From positions 1 through 64,000 of the forward strand of contig CAJFHG010000002.1 of the NCBI GenBank assembly GCA_904379015.1: DNA of 64,000 nt, read 5' to 3'. The stretch comes from Candidatus Paralachnospira caecorum. Lineage in GTDB: Bacteria; Bacillota; Clostridia; Lachnospirales; Lachnospiraceae. The position numbers were made by a program, and so were the translations under genes. Of this stretch, positions 17,739-24,496 are shown in pieces (positions within the stretch are counted from its first letter, which is position 1; each line of letters starts with the position of its first letter). The notes under the pieces are model-generated. The model had not been told where the DNA came from, did no database searches, and worked only from the letters and a program-made list of their open reading frames with translations.

Positions 17739-17765
17739 AGAATACGCAGAAAAGGAGTTGGTGTT

Positions 17766-18293
17766 ATGCAGTATATCATCACAGGAAGAAACATCGATAT
17801 TACCGAGGGTCTGAAATCCGCCATTTATGAAAAGATCGGCAAGCTGGAACGGTATTTTACTCCGACCACAGAGGTTCAGGTTACTTTGAGCGTGGAAAAA
17901 GACCGTCAGAAGATCGAAGTCACCATCCCCGTAAAAGGCTCTATCATTCGTTCCGAGCAGGTCAGCAATGATATGTATGTCTCCATCGACCTGGTAGAGG
18001 AAATCATCGAACGCCGGTTAAAACGCTATAAAACAAAGCTGATCGACCAGAAACAGAACGCATCCTCCTTCTCCGACGCCTACATTGAAGAAGAGGCGGA
18101 AGAGCCGGAAGCCATCAAGATCGAACGGACCAAACGCTTCGCCGTGAAGCCCATGGATCCGGAGGAAGCCTGCGTACAGATGGAGCTTCTGGGACATAGC
18201 TTTTTCGTATTCCGAAACGCCGAAACAGACGAAGTCAATGTAGTTTATAAAAGGAAAGGAAATACTTACGGACTGATCGAGCCTGATTTCTGA
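17766..18293 (+). CDS. hpf: Ribosome hibernation promoting factor, long form
   Basis: 175 aa. N-terminal RaiA/S30AE domain (about 1-100, MQYIITGRNIDITEGLKSAI), a linker, and a C-terminal dimerisation domain (about 118-175, FAVKPMDPEEACVQMELLGH). Long Hpf forms 100S ribosome dimers in stationary phase. ATG at 17766 has AAGGAG nine bases upstream. Single gene with its own promoter and terminator, divergent from secA across the DnaA-box region. Confidence 0.96.
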   Translation: MQYIITGRNIDITEGLKSAIYEKIGKLERYFTPTTEVQVTLSVEKDRQKIEVTIPVKGSIIRSEQVSNDMYVSIDLVEEIIERRLKRYKTKLIDQKQNASSFSDAYIEEEAEEPEAIKIERTKRFAVKPMDPEEACVQMELLGHSFFVFRNAETDEVNVVYKRKGNTYGLIEPDF

Positions 18294-18315
18294 TGATCCG
18301 AAAGAAGCAATATAT

Positions 18316-18366
18316 GGGGCGCCGCCCGGTCATTGAACTGCAATGAAGGGCGGCGTCCCTTTTTCG
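18316..18366 (+). terminator. Rho-independent terminator of hpf
   Basis: GGGCGCCGCCC pairs with GGGCGGCGTCC, followed by CTTTTTCG, starting 23 nt after the hpf stop. Confidence 0.85.
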
Positions 18367-18377
18367 CGTCTGTGCTC

Positions 18378-18406
18378 TTTACTTCCTGATCTTCTCATTA
18401 TATACT
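18378..18406 (+). promoter_or_regulatory. Promoter of azlCD
   Basis: TTTACT (18378-18383) and TATACT (18401-18406), 17-bp spacing, about 20 bp before azlC, immediately downstream of the hpf terminator. Confidence 0.55.
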
Positions 18407-18426
18407 AACCGATGGAGGGAAAAACA

Positions 18427-19161
18427 ATGTCTTTGCAAACATCTGATCAAACAGAAGAATGGAAAGCCGGGCTTCACGACGGCCTTCCGATCTGTCTCGG
18501 TTATTTCGCAGTTGCCTTTGCCTTTGGAATCCAGGCGAAAAGCGCCGGGCTTACGGCCTTTCAGGCGGCGCTCATGTCTCTTACCAATCTGACCAGCGCC
18601 GGACAGTTCGCCGCCCTTGAGCTGATCGCCGCCGGGGCGCCTTATTTTGAAATGGCTCTGACCCAGTTTGTCATCAACCTGCGCTACTGCCTGATGTCCT
18701 GCGCCCTGTCACAGAAGATCAAAAAAGGAACAGCGCCGGCCCACCGGTTCGGCATCGCCTTCGGCGTGACAGATGAGATCTTCGGCGTCAGTGTCTGCAG
18801 GCCAAAGGCTCTGACGCCTGCTTATTCTTACGGCCTGATGGCCGTCGCCATTCCAGGCTGGACTGCCGGTACGCTGTTCGGCGTGATCGCGGGAGACCTG
18901 CTGCCGGCTTCCGTCATCAACGCTCTGGGCATCGCCATTTACGGCATGTTTCTGGCCATTATCATCCCTGCCGCCAGACAGGAACGGCCGGTGCTGGCCG
19001 TAGTGCTCTGCGCGGTCGCCCTGAGCACAATCTTTTATTATGTGCCGGTGCTGAGCGCCGTTTCATCCGGCTTCCGGATCATCCTGATCACGCTCGTCGT
19101 GGCAGGCGGCGCGGCGCTTCTGTTTCCCGTTCCGGACGAGGACGAAGCCGGCAGTAAATAA
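18427..19161 (+). CDS. azlC: AzlC family branched-chain amino acid exporter subunit
   Basis: 244 aa from ATG 18427, since the ATG at 18412 overlaps the GGAGGG ribosome site. Several membrane segments; GLPICLGYFAVAFAFGIQAKSAGLT is near the N-terminus (split: GLPICLGYFAVAFAFG and IQAKSAGL), and a typical SLTNLTSAGQFA follows. AzlC with AzlD forms an exporter of branched-chain amino acids and analogues in the plasma membrane. azlD follows after 113 nt. No AsnC-type regulator (AzlB) is adjacent. Confidence 0.9.
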   Translation: MSLQTSDQTEEWKAGLHDGLPICLGYFAVAFAFGIQAKSAGLTAFQAALMSLTNLTSAGQFAALELIAAGAPYFEMALTQFVINLRYCLMSCALSQKIKKGTAPAHRFGIAFGVTDEIFGVSVCRPKALTPAYSYGLMAVAIPGWTAGTLFGVIAGDLLPASVINALGIAIYGMFLAIIIPAARQERPVLAVVLCAVALSTIFYYVPVLSAVSSGFRIILITLVVAGGAALLFPVPDEDEAGSK

Positions 19162-19165
19162 AAAA

Positions 19166-19216
19166 GAATCCTGCGGAGCATTTTTGTTTCATAGGGAACG
19201 CAGTTTCCTATGAAAC
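19166..19216. repeat. Dispersed palindromic repeat, copy A
   Basis: A 51-bp element beginning GAATCCTGCGGAGC and ending in an inverted repeat GTTTCATAGG...CCTATGAAAC. A close copy lies at 59331-59382. A GC hairpin (GCCCGGC/GCCGGGC) follows at 19223-19243. It lies between azlC and azlD. Confidence 0.75.
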
Positions 19217-19274
19217 AGAAACAGCCCGGCATGACCGCCGGGCCTGAAATCTACTCAGAGGAGGGAACACATTT

Positions 19275-19580
19275 ATGAAAGGCAATATTTATCTCTACAT
19301 ACTGGTGATGGCGGCTGTCACCTACCTGATCCGCATGCTGCCGCTGACGCTGATCCGGAAGGAGATCAAAAATCCCTTTCTCCGTTCCTTCCTTCACTAT
19401 GTTCCCTACGCGACCCTGAGCGCCATGACCTTCCCGGCCATTCTCTACTCCACCGCAAGCCCCGTCTCCGCGGCGCTGGGTTTTCTGGGCGCCGCTGTCC
19501 TGGCTTATCTGGGAAAAAGTCTGGTCTGCGTGGCGGGCTGCGCCTGCGTCATCGTATATGCGGCAGAGCTCATTCTCTGA
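19275..19580 (+). CDS. azlD: AzlD family branched-chain amino acid exporter subunit
   Basis: 101 aa with about three membrane helices and the typical TYLIRMLPLTLIRK motif near the N-terminus, followed by FLHYVPYATLSAM. Small partner of AzlC. ATG at 19275 has GAGGAGG upstream. A repeat and hairpin lie between it and azlC, so expression may be lower than azlC. Confidence 0.92.
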   Translation: MKGNIYLYILVMAAVTYLIRMLPLTLIRKEIKNPFLRSFLHYVPYATLSAMTFPAILYSTASPVSAALGFLGAAVLAYLGKSLVCVAGCACVIVYAAELIL

Positions 19581-19625
19581 TGAATGTGCCCTGCCGCTTT
19601 CTGGTATATCCTGTTTTATTCCGCC

Positions 19626-20357
19626 TTATTCGTCGAGGATCCTGCCGTCAGTGGAAATGACCGTCTCACTCCAGGGCAGGAATTTTCCGCTGTTCTGAAG
19701 CGCTGTTTTCACCGCATGTTCGATCCCGCCGCAGCAGGGGACCTCCATCCGGACGATCTTCACGCTTTTGATGTTGTTGCTGCGGATGATTTCCGTCAGC
19801 TTTTCCGAATAATCCACCGCGTCCAGCTTCGGACAGCCGATCAGCGTAATATGATTTCTGATGAACGTCTCATGGAAAGCCGCGTATGCATACGCGGTAC
19901 AGTCCGCCGCGATCAGCAGCTTCGCCCCGTCAAAATACGGCGCGTTTACCGGAGCGAGCCTGATCTGCACCGGCCACTGTCTCAGCTCAGACTCTGCCTG
20001 ACGGTTATCCTCCGAAACCGGGGAGTTTCTCCGTTCATCCTGATGACCGCTCCGCTCAATAGACCGGGAACGGCTGCCGGGGCAGCCCCCGGGCAGCGTC
20101 ATGCCGGCCGCCTGCATATTCCGCTTCCTGTTTTCCATCACAGCGGCCTCGTCATAAGCGGCCGCTTCCCTTTCTTCAAAGGTAATGGCGCCGGTGGGGC
20201 AGGCCGGAAGACAGTCTCCAAGTCCGTCGCAGTAATCGTCCCGCAGAAGCTTCGCCTTGCCGTTTTCCATGCCGATGGCTCCTTCATGACAGGCCTCCGC
20301 ACAGGCTCCGCATCCATTGCATTTTTCCTCATCAATATGAATGATCTTCCGTATCAT
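19626..20357 (-). CDS. Ferredoxin-type 4Fe-4S protein
   Basis: 243 aa. The N-terminus has a CNGCGACAEACHEGAI cluster motif, and a second motif CDGLGDCLPACPTGAI with altered spacing at about 43-58. A spacer (about 90-120) of low complexity follows, then a C-terminal domain with Cys in IAADCTAYAY, IGCPKLD and VPCCGGIEHAV. It probably carries electrons or binds metal; the redox partner is not encoded alongside. ATG overlaps the stop of the upstream small gene (ATGA). Similar proteins accompany hybrid-cluster (hcp) genes in clostridia, but none is here. Confidence 0.85.
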   Translation of the reverse strand: MIRKIIHIDEEKCNGCGACAEACHEGAIGMENGKAKLLRDDYCDGLGDCLPACPTGAITFEEREAAAYDEAAVMENRKRNMQAAGMTLPGGCPGSRSRSIERSGHQDERRNSPVSEDNRQAESELRQWPVQIRLAPVNAPYFDGAKLLIAADCTAYAYAAFHETFIRNHITLIGCPKLDAVDYSEKLTEIIRSNNIKSVKIVRMEVPCCGGIEHAVKTALQNSGKFLPWSETVISTDGRILDE

Positions 20358-20473
20358 ACAGCCTGTCTCCTTTCTTTTTCACGGTTATGGCGCGCGACTT
20401 CCATCATCTTTTCATACATTTCATCGCCAACACACTGTCTCGCGTACTGGCACCACTGAACACAGCTCAGCAT
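20354..20473 (-). CDS. Tiny Cys-rich protein, coupled to the ferredoxin gene
   Basis: 39 aa from ATG 20473, MLSCVQWCQYARQCV at the start then a basic helical tail. Its stop overlaps the ferredoxin-like gene start (ATGA), a strong sign of a real coupled gene. The reading frame stays open for eight codons upstream (…CSDDFQR), protein-like but with no start codon, and the AGGAGG at 20492-20497 sits 18-20 nt from the ATG, so the true start is uncertain. Three Cys in 12 residues suggest Fe-S or metal binding. Unknown function. Confidence 0.6.
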   Translation of the reverse strand: MLSCVQWCQYARQCVGDEMYEKMMEVARHNREKERRQAV

Positions 20474-20515
20474 CCGCTGAAAATCATCACTGCACCTCCT
20501 TTATCTTCTGCGCCC

Positions 20516-20559
20516 ATTATAGCGCAGTCAGCACCGGAAGTACGTTGTTATTCCAACAA
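20516..20559 (-). promoter_or_regulatory. Promoter with Crp/Fnr-like operator for the ferredoxin unit
   Basis: A -10 TATAAT (20516-20521) lacks a good -35; instead, a 15-bp inverted repeat TTGTTATTCCAACAA (20545-20559) is centred about 33 bp upstream. Its TTGTT-N5-AACAA shape resembles Crp/Fnr-family sites such as those of nitrosative-stress regulators. The regulator is not in this window. Confidence 0.45.
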
Positions 20560-20568
20560 AAAGAGAAT

Positions 20569-21324
20569 TTAAACAAAAATAATGGGATCCGCGCAGCCCA
20601 GCACCCGGTCCAGGCTTCCGCAGGCCGACATGGGCGTATACGCGCCTGTCACCGCGCCTTTTCCAAGACTGCTGATCTCCAGCCGGAAGGCAAATCCGTC
20701 GCCCTCTGCGGCAATGCTGTGTTCGTTGGTATCCACCGCCGGATCCGCGATGATCCTGGACCGCGTCCTGTCCATCCCGATGCCGGCCAGCGCGACGGCC
20801 GCGTGGACGTTGACATTGCGGGGAAAGACTCCGCAGGCCTCCCTGGTGGTCCCTTCAAACACAACGGTTCTCTCATCGCAGGAAATTCCCAGGCTCGCCG
20901 GACTTTTTCTGGTTTCTATAAACACATCCCGGATTCCCCTTCTGCCGTCAAAAATCCCGTCCAGCCCCAGGATCGCGCCGTGGGGCAGATAAATATGGCG
21001 CCCGTATTCTTCGCACAGCGCCTTCGCCTGCGCTTCAAATTCACGGTCCGCGAACGCCGTCACCGAAAACATGAGCAGATCGCAGTTCTTCAGTATGGAC
21101 CGGATGTTTTCCCGCAGGACAGAAGAGTTGGCACATTCAATCACCAGATCCGCCTCCCTGTACAGCATTTCATCCGCCACGTCCGTAACCGGGCACACCG
21201 CTTCCTTTTCCGCCGGCCAGAAAGGGTCCTGAATGAAGCACACCTCTCCCCTGCCGTTTTCCGTAATATGTCTGTAAAGGCTGCCGCCGATCTTTCCGCA
21301 GCCCAAAAATCCGATTTTCTTCAT
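20569..21324 (-). CDS. L-aspartate dehydrogenase (NadX-like)
   Basis: 251 aa. Rossmann motif IGFLGCGKIGGSLYRHI at the start, and the DUF108 catalytic segment with PHGAILGLDGIFDG and VFPRNVNVHAAVALAGIG. The family oxidises or forms L-aspartate with NAD(P), feeding iminoaspartate to NAD synthesis or assimilating ammonia; no nadA or nadC is adjacent. It follows the aminotransferase by 68 nt, so the pair likely handles amino donors together. ATG at 21324. Confidence 0.85.
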   Translation of the reverse strand: MKKIGFLGCGKIGGSLYRHITENGRGEVCFIQDPFWPAEKEAVCPVTDVADEMLYREADLVIECANSSVLRENIRSILKNCDLLMFSVTAFADREFEAQAKALCEEYGRHIYLPHGAILGLDGIFDGRRGIRDVFIETRKSPASLGISCDERTVVFEGTTREACGVFPRNVNVHAAVALAGIGMDRTRSRIIADPAVDTNEHSIAAEGDGFAFRLEISSLGKGAVTGAYTPMSACGSLDRVLGCADPIIFV

Positions 21325-21392
21325 CCGCTTCTCCTTATTCGGTCATTCCATTCTGATCAGCGCATTCTCATCTGATCCTTCTTTCCTCCCGG

Positions 21393-22598
21393 TTATGCGC
21401 GGTAACGTTCCATCACAGTGAGCAGCCGTTTCACCGCGTCCACTGCCGCTTTATGATCCTGCGAGAAATTGATGCGGAAGCTGTCCGTAAACTGAGGGCC
21501 GAATTCTGTGCCCGGCGTAACGGTGACCCCCGCCTGCACCCGCAGAATCTTTACAAAATCCTGGATGGTCACATCGAGAGGCGGAAGCTTGGGAAATACA
21601 TAACTTCCCGCTTCTGTGGTCCGTACCCGGACGCCCTCCGCGGCCCGCAGTACGGCCAGAATGTCATCCCGGATCGCCTGGTGAGCCGCGATCCGCTCTT
21701 TCATCCAGCCCTCCGGCTCATGAAACCACAATTTCAGGAGAGACTGGCAGTAACCCGCAGCCCGCAGAGAAACAATAGCCTGAAGCTTTTCCATCCTGGT
21801 GATGATCTGCGCCGATCCAAAGGCAGCTCCCAGACGGAAACCGCTCATGGATTCTGTTTTGGACGGACCGATGATGGTGATCAGATTCTCGGGATCCCCC
21901 GCGCTTCCATAATGGGTATACGGGCGGCCGTCAAATATCTGTCTGGAATACAGTTCGTCCGCCAGGACAAAGGCGCCGTATCTGCCCGCCAGTTCCGCGA
22001 TCTTTACAATCTCATCGTGAGAATAAATAACGCCGGTCGGATTATTGGGATTGGAGAAGAGGAACAGCTTCGCCCCCTGCCTGAAGGCGTCCTCAAGCTG
22101 CTCCAGGTCCAGCCCGGCTCTGTCATCATGTTCAAAATAATGCATTTCCACAGGCACCAGTTCTCCTCCGAAGAACTGGACCAGCTTCCGGTTCGCGAAA
22201 TAATCCGGCTCCACGATGGCTACCTTGTCCCCTGCGTTGACCAGGGATCCCATGGCCAGGAACAGCGCTCCCTGGGTGCCGGGCGTAATGATCAGATTCT
22301 GATCCGGATCGATGGGCATCTGCGTATAGGCCGAAAGCTTCCCGGCCAGATCCGCAAGACTGCCGGCCCCGCCCCGGTAAGGGGTATAAGCCTGTTTTCC
22401 TCCGACCCTGTATCCTTCCTCAAACGTCTCCAGAGAGCCCGGAATGGGCTCAAAGGCATCCACATCTCCATGGGAAAAGTCCACCTCTCTTCCCTCCAGC
22501 TTTTCACCCCGCAGATCCAGAACGGCGGCTTTCTGCCGCTCCTCCTGTCCGGGCGCGTTGTCCACCCCCAGCTTCGCAAATTTTTCCTCAATCGTCAT
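21393..22598 (-). CDS. PLP-dependent class I/II aminotransferase
   Basis: 401 aa from ATG 22598, which has AAGGAAGGAA upstream; an ATG at 22691 would add 31 residues and lies about 20 nt after the predicted transcript start, so both are possible. Fold type I features: SNPNNPTGVIYS, DELYSRQIF, the PLP-lysine segment GPSKTESMSGFRLG and C-terminal FRINFS arginine. Substrate not determinable; aspartate or aromatic acceptors are plausible given the downstream aspartate dehydrogenase. Confidence 0.88.
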   Translation of the reverse strand: MTIEEKFAKLGVDNAPGQEERQKAAVLDLRGEKLEGREVDFSHGDVDAFEPIPGSLETFEEGYRVGGKQAYTPYRGGAGSLADLAGKLSAYTQMPIDPDQNLIITPGTQGALFLAMGSLVNAGDKVAIVEPDYFANRKLVQFFGGELVPVEMHYFEHDDRAGLDLEQLEDAFRQGAKLFLFSNPNNPTGVIYSHDEIVKIAELAGRYGAFVLADELYSRQIFDGRPYTHYGSAGDPENLITIIGPSKTESMSGFRLGAAFGSAQIITRMEKLQAIVSLRAAGYCQSLLKLWFHEPEGWMKERIAAHQAIRDDILAVLRAAEGVRVRTTEAGSYVFPKLPPLDVTIQDFVKILRVQAGVTVTPGTEFGPQFTDSFRINFSQDHKAAVDAVKRLLTVMERYRA

Positions 22599-22712
22599 AT
22601 TGGTTCCTTCCTTTCCGCTGAATATTTTTTCGAGTTTATAAATCTCGGCAGGCTCTGTTTCTTCCAGATTCCTATCTGTCTTCATGATCATCCCCCGCCC
22701 ACAATTATCAAT

Positions 22713-22741
22713 ATTGTATCATACCGATCTAATTCATTCAA
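22713..22741 (-). promoter_or_regulatory. Promoter of the aminotransferase gene
   Basis: TTGAAT (22736-22741) and TACAAT (22713-22718), exactly 17 bp apart on the minus strand. Confidence 0.7.
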
Positions 22742-22906
22742 TTTTTTTGTATATTTTTTACATGTTTCATTCTGAAAGAACTGAAGGACAGCGGCAAGGA
22801 AATGACTCCTGAGGCATGGCCGCCGGTCAGCTGACCCGTCAGGAACACGACAAGTCCCATGGCCGTGAGCCGAAGCGGTAAAGAGTGCAGCGTTTTGGCG
22901 TCCCCC

Positions 22907-23059
22907 TTACACGCAAAAAACCGCCGTACAGGTTTCCCCATACGACGGCAGCGCCACGACCTGCTCCAGCAATTCAATTTTCAGACCGCGTTTGATTGCC
23001 CGTTTGTAGTCTTTTTTAAAACTGGTCGTATACTTGACAATGTACTTTGTTTTCCTCAT
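22907..23059 (-). pseudogene. Truncated YafQ/RelE-type toxin
   Basis: ATG at 23059 overlaps the stop of the antitoxin remnant (ATGA). The 50 residues read MRKTKYIVKYTTSFKKDYKR then AIKRGLKIELLEQVV, a typical N-terminal half of YafQ-like mRNA interferases; then sequence becomes unrelated and stops at 22907. The catalytic C-terminal half (usually ending near 90 aa) is missing, so I take it as non-functional. No intact C-terminal half is readable in the other minus frames down to 22742. Confidence 0.75.
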
Positions 23060-23110
23060 TTTTTCAGGTCGGCAAACAACTCGTCAAGGTCATTGGATTG
23101 TGATTTTATC
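23056..23110 (-). pseudogene. Remnant of DinJ/RelB-type antitoxin C-terminus
   Basis: The frame ending at TGA 23056 reads KSQSNDLDELFADLKK, matching the acidic C-terminal tail of RelB/DinJ antitoxins. It has no start or DNA-binding N-terminus; upstream it runs into the 3' end of the small membrane gene in another frame. Spacing to the toxin ATG is the classic 4-nt overlap. Confidence 0.65.
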
Positions 23111-23276
23111 CCCCAAAAAAACAGAAACGCAGCATAAACAGCACGGTATATATACTTAAATATATCATGGGAATATAGCCTTCGTGAGAAGGATTTGAAT
23201 CCTTAGTTAAGCTCCATATCATTGGTCCCATTAAAAATGCTCCAAAAAAAAGAAGAAAGCTAATAACTATATACAT
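23106..23276 (-). CDS. Small two-helix membrane protein
   Basis: 56 aa, ATG at 23276 preceded by GAGGAGG at ideal spacing. Residues 1-22 (MYIVISFLLFFGAFLMGPMI) and about 37-56 (MIYLSIYTVLFMLRFCFFGG) are hydrophobic with a short polar loop between. The strong ribosome site argues for a real gene. Unknown function; it lies in a decayed blaR1/toxin patch. Confidence 0.6.
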   Translation of the reverse strand: MYIVISFLLFFGAFLMGPMIWSLTKDSNPSHEGYIPMIYLSIYTVLFMLRFCFFGG

Positions 23277-23343
23277 AAACTATATACCTCCTCAATTATA
23301 AAATGTGGCTGTGACTATTTGCGTATCTACCAAAAAGCTGGTA

Positions 23344-23388
23344 TCATTCATTCACTTCATTCAATGTTGCTGCTGTACTTTTGTCCAT
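23344..23388 (-). CDS. Possible 14-residue peptide gene
   Basis: ATG at 23388 follows GGGGGGAGGCCA and reads MDKSTAATLNEVNE before TGA. A small hairpin (TACCAGC...GGTA) follows, then the membrane gene. The strong ribosome site is the only support; it may be a remnant of a longer gene's start. Confidence 0.3.
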   Translation of the reverse strand: MDKSTAATLNEVNE

Positions 23389-23412
23389 TGGCCTCCCCCC
23401 CTTTGCGTCACT

Positions 23413-23862
23413 TTACAATATAGGACCCCTCCGCCTCAACCGCAGTGAAATTATTGTTCTGAACAAAAACACGATAGGATCCGCCTTTGCCTGAGTCTCA
23501 CAGGGAAACATTCCCTGGTACTTTTTCTTAAGAGCAAGCGCCTCCCGCACAAAGCCTGCTGTCATGGCCAGAACCCCCGCAATCCAGCATGCCGTGAATA
23601 TCTGCCCGACCATCAGAAGCACCGGGGAGGGCGTCAGAAAAACCCCGATCCAGCCGCTTCCCTGATAATTTCCCAGATACTGAAAAATAAAGAACACCGG
23701 CACAAGGAAAAAAATGATGAGCATCTGAAGAAGACGATAGGCCAGCCCCATATATCCTGCCCGCTCCAGCAGCAGACTGATCGGATACCAGACGGCCAGA
23801 AGGCAGCTCCCGGTGAAAGCCGTAAACAGAACCATGTATGTCAGATTAATCGTCCAGTTCAT
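23413..23862 (-). pseudogene. Deleted BlaR1/MecR1-like (M56) sensor, N-terminal part
   Basis: 149 aa from ATG 23862, overlapping blaI by 17 nt as in bla/mec regulatory pairs. Residues 1-115 hold about four hydrophobic segments like the membrane part of M56 sensors. The zinc-protease domain (HEXXH) and sensor domain are absent. After CETQAKA the frame becomes basic and ends at 23413, whereas a different frame (23408-23485) reads GGSYRVFVQNNNFTAVEAEG and then SYIVK-stop, a protein-like C-terminus. This is best explained by an out-of-frame internal deletion. Confidence 0.65.
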
Positions 23863-24244
23863 CCAAAATTCTCCTGATCTCTTTGATATCCTCCCTGGAT
23901 ATCTTGTTCCCATTCCCAAGAGCCGCCACCAGGTTTGAAGCCCGGCCCTGATACCAGAAATCCATCTCTTCCTGTAAAAGCTTCTGCCTGTATTCTTCCT
24001 CTGTCTTAAGGGGACAGATATAGGTATTCCTGCCCTTCCGGTAGGTCCTCGCAAATCCCTTGTCATAAAGCTTTAAAAGAAACGTGGAAACTGTCGTACG
24101 GGCATAATCCTTCCCATAGCGCGTCCGCAGAGCTTCCATTAAATCAGACAGAGACATATCCTCTCCGTGATCCCAGATGGTTTTCATGATCATGCTTTCG
24201 CATTCGCTCAAGTTTTTGCAGTCGTTAAATTCTTTTTTTTCCAA
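23846..24244 (-). CDS. BlaI/MecI/CopY family transcriptional repressor
   Basis: 132 aa winged-helix repressor: LSECESMIMKTIWDHGEDMS, the recognition part KDYARTTVSTFLLKLYDKGF and the wing RKGRNTYICPL, then a dimerisation helix. Members bind TACA-type dyads and are cleaved or released by the partner BlaR1; here that partner is damaged, so induction by proteolysis is probably lost. ATG at 24244. An AT-rich stretch with repeated AGACTA (24280-24320) lies upstream and may hold its operator. No beta-lactamase gene is nearby. Confidence 0.88.
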   Translation of the reverse strand: MEKKEFNDCKNLSECESMIMKTIWDHGEDMSLSDLMEALRTRYGKDYARTTVSTFLLKLYDKGFARTYRKGRNTYICPLKTEEEYRQKLLQEEMDFWYQGRASNLVAALGNGNKISREDIKEIRRILDELDD

Positions 24245-24417
24245 AATATGTCCTTTCTCTTTTCTAATATTTTAATACCTCTAGTCTATATAACTATATT
24301 ATTATATATTTAGTCTTATTGCAAGTATATTTTAAACAATATTTCTCCTGTTTTATATCGTTTTACAGATTTATTAAGATATGTATCCACCAGAACCAAA
24401 CCCCTCCGGACAGTCAT

Positions 24418-24453
24418 ACGCCCCGGGACTCTTCCGCATGAGTCCCGGGGCGT
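24418..24453 (-). terminator. Strong hairpin after the truncated SLH gene
   Basis: A 14-bp GC-rich perfect stem (ACGCCCCGGGACTC with its complement) and an 8-nt loop, 44 bp past the gene end; no U-run on the minus side. A second short hairpin lies at 24471-24488. The rest of 24245-24417 is AT-rich with no gene seen. Confidence 0.6.
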
Positions 24454-24496
24454 ACTCTGTCCGCCGGCTTTACCGGCTTTCTGTCATCCTCGTTTT

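Noticed and set aside
17144-17765. Origin of replication (oriC)
   Set aside because: DnaA boxes are present but dnaA, dnaN and rpmH are absent and the leading-strand gene direction does not change; kept only as a DnaA-box cluster.
22738-22977. 79-codon minus frame downstream of the toxin remnant
   Set aside because: Out of frame with the toxin; no ribosome site and no recognisable domain.
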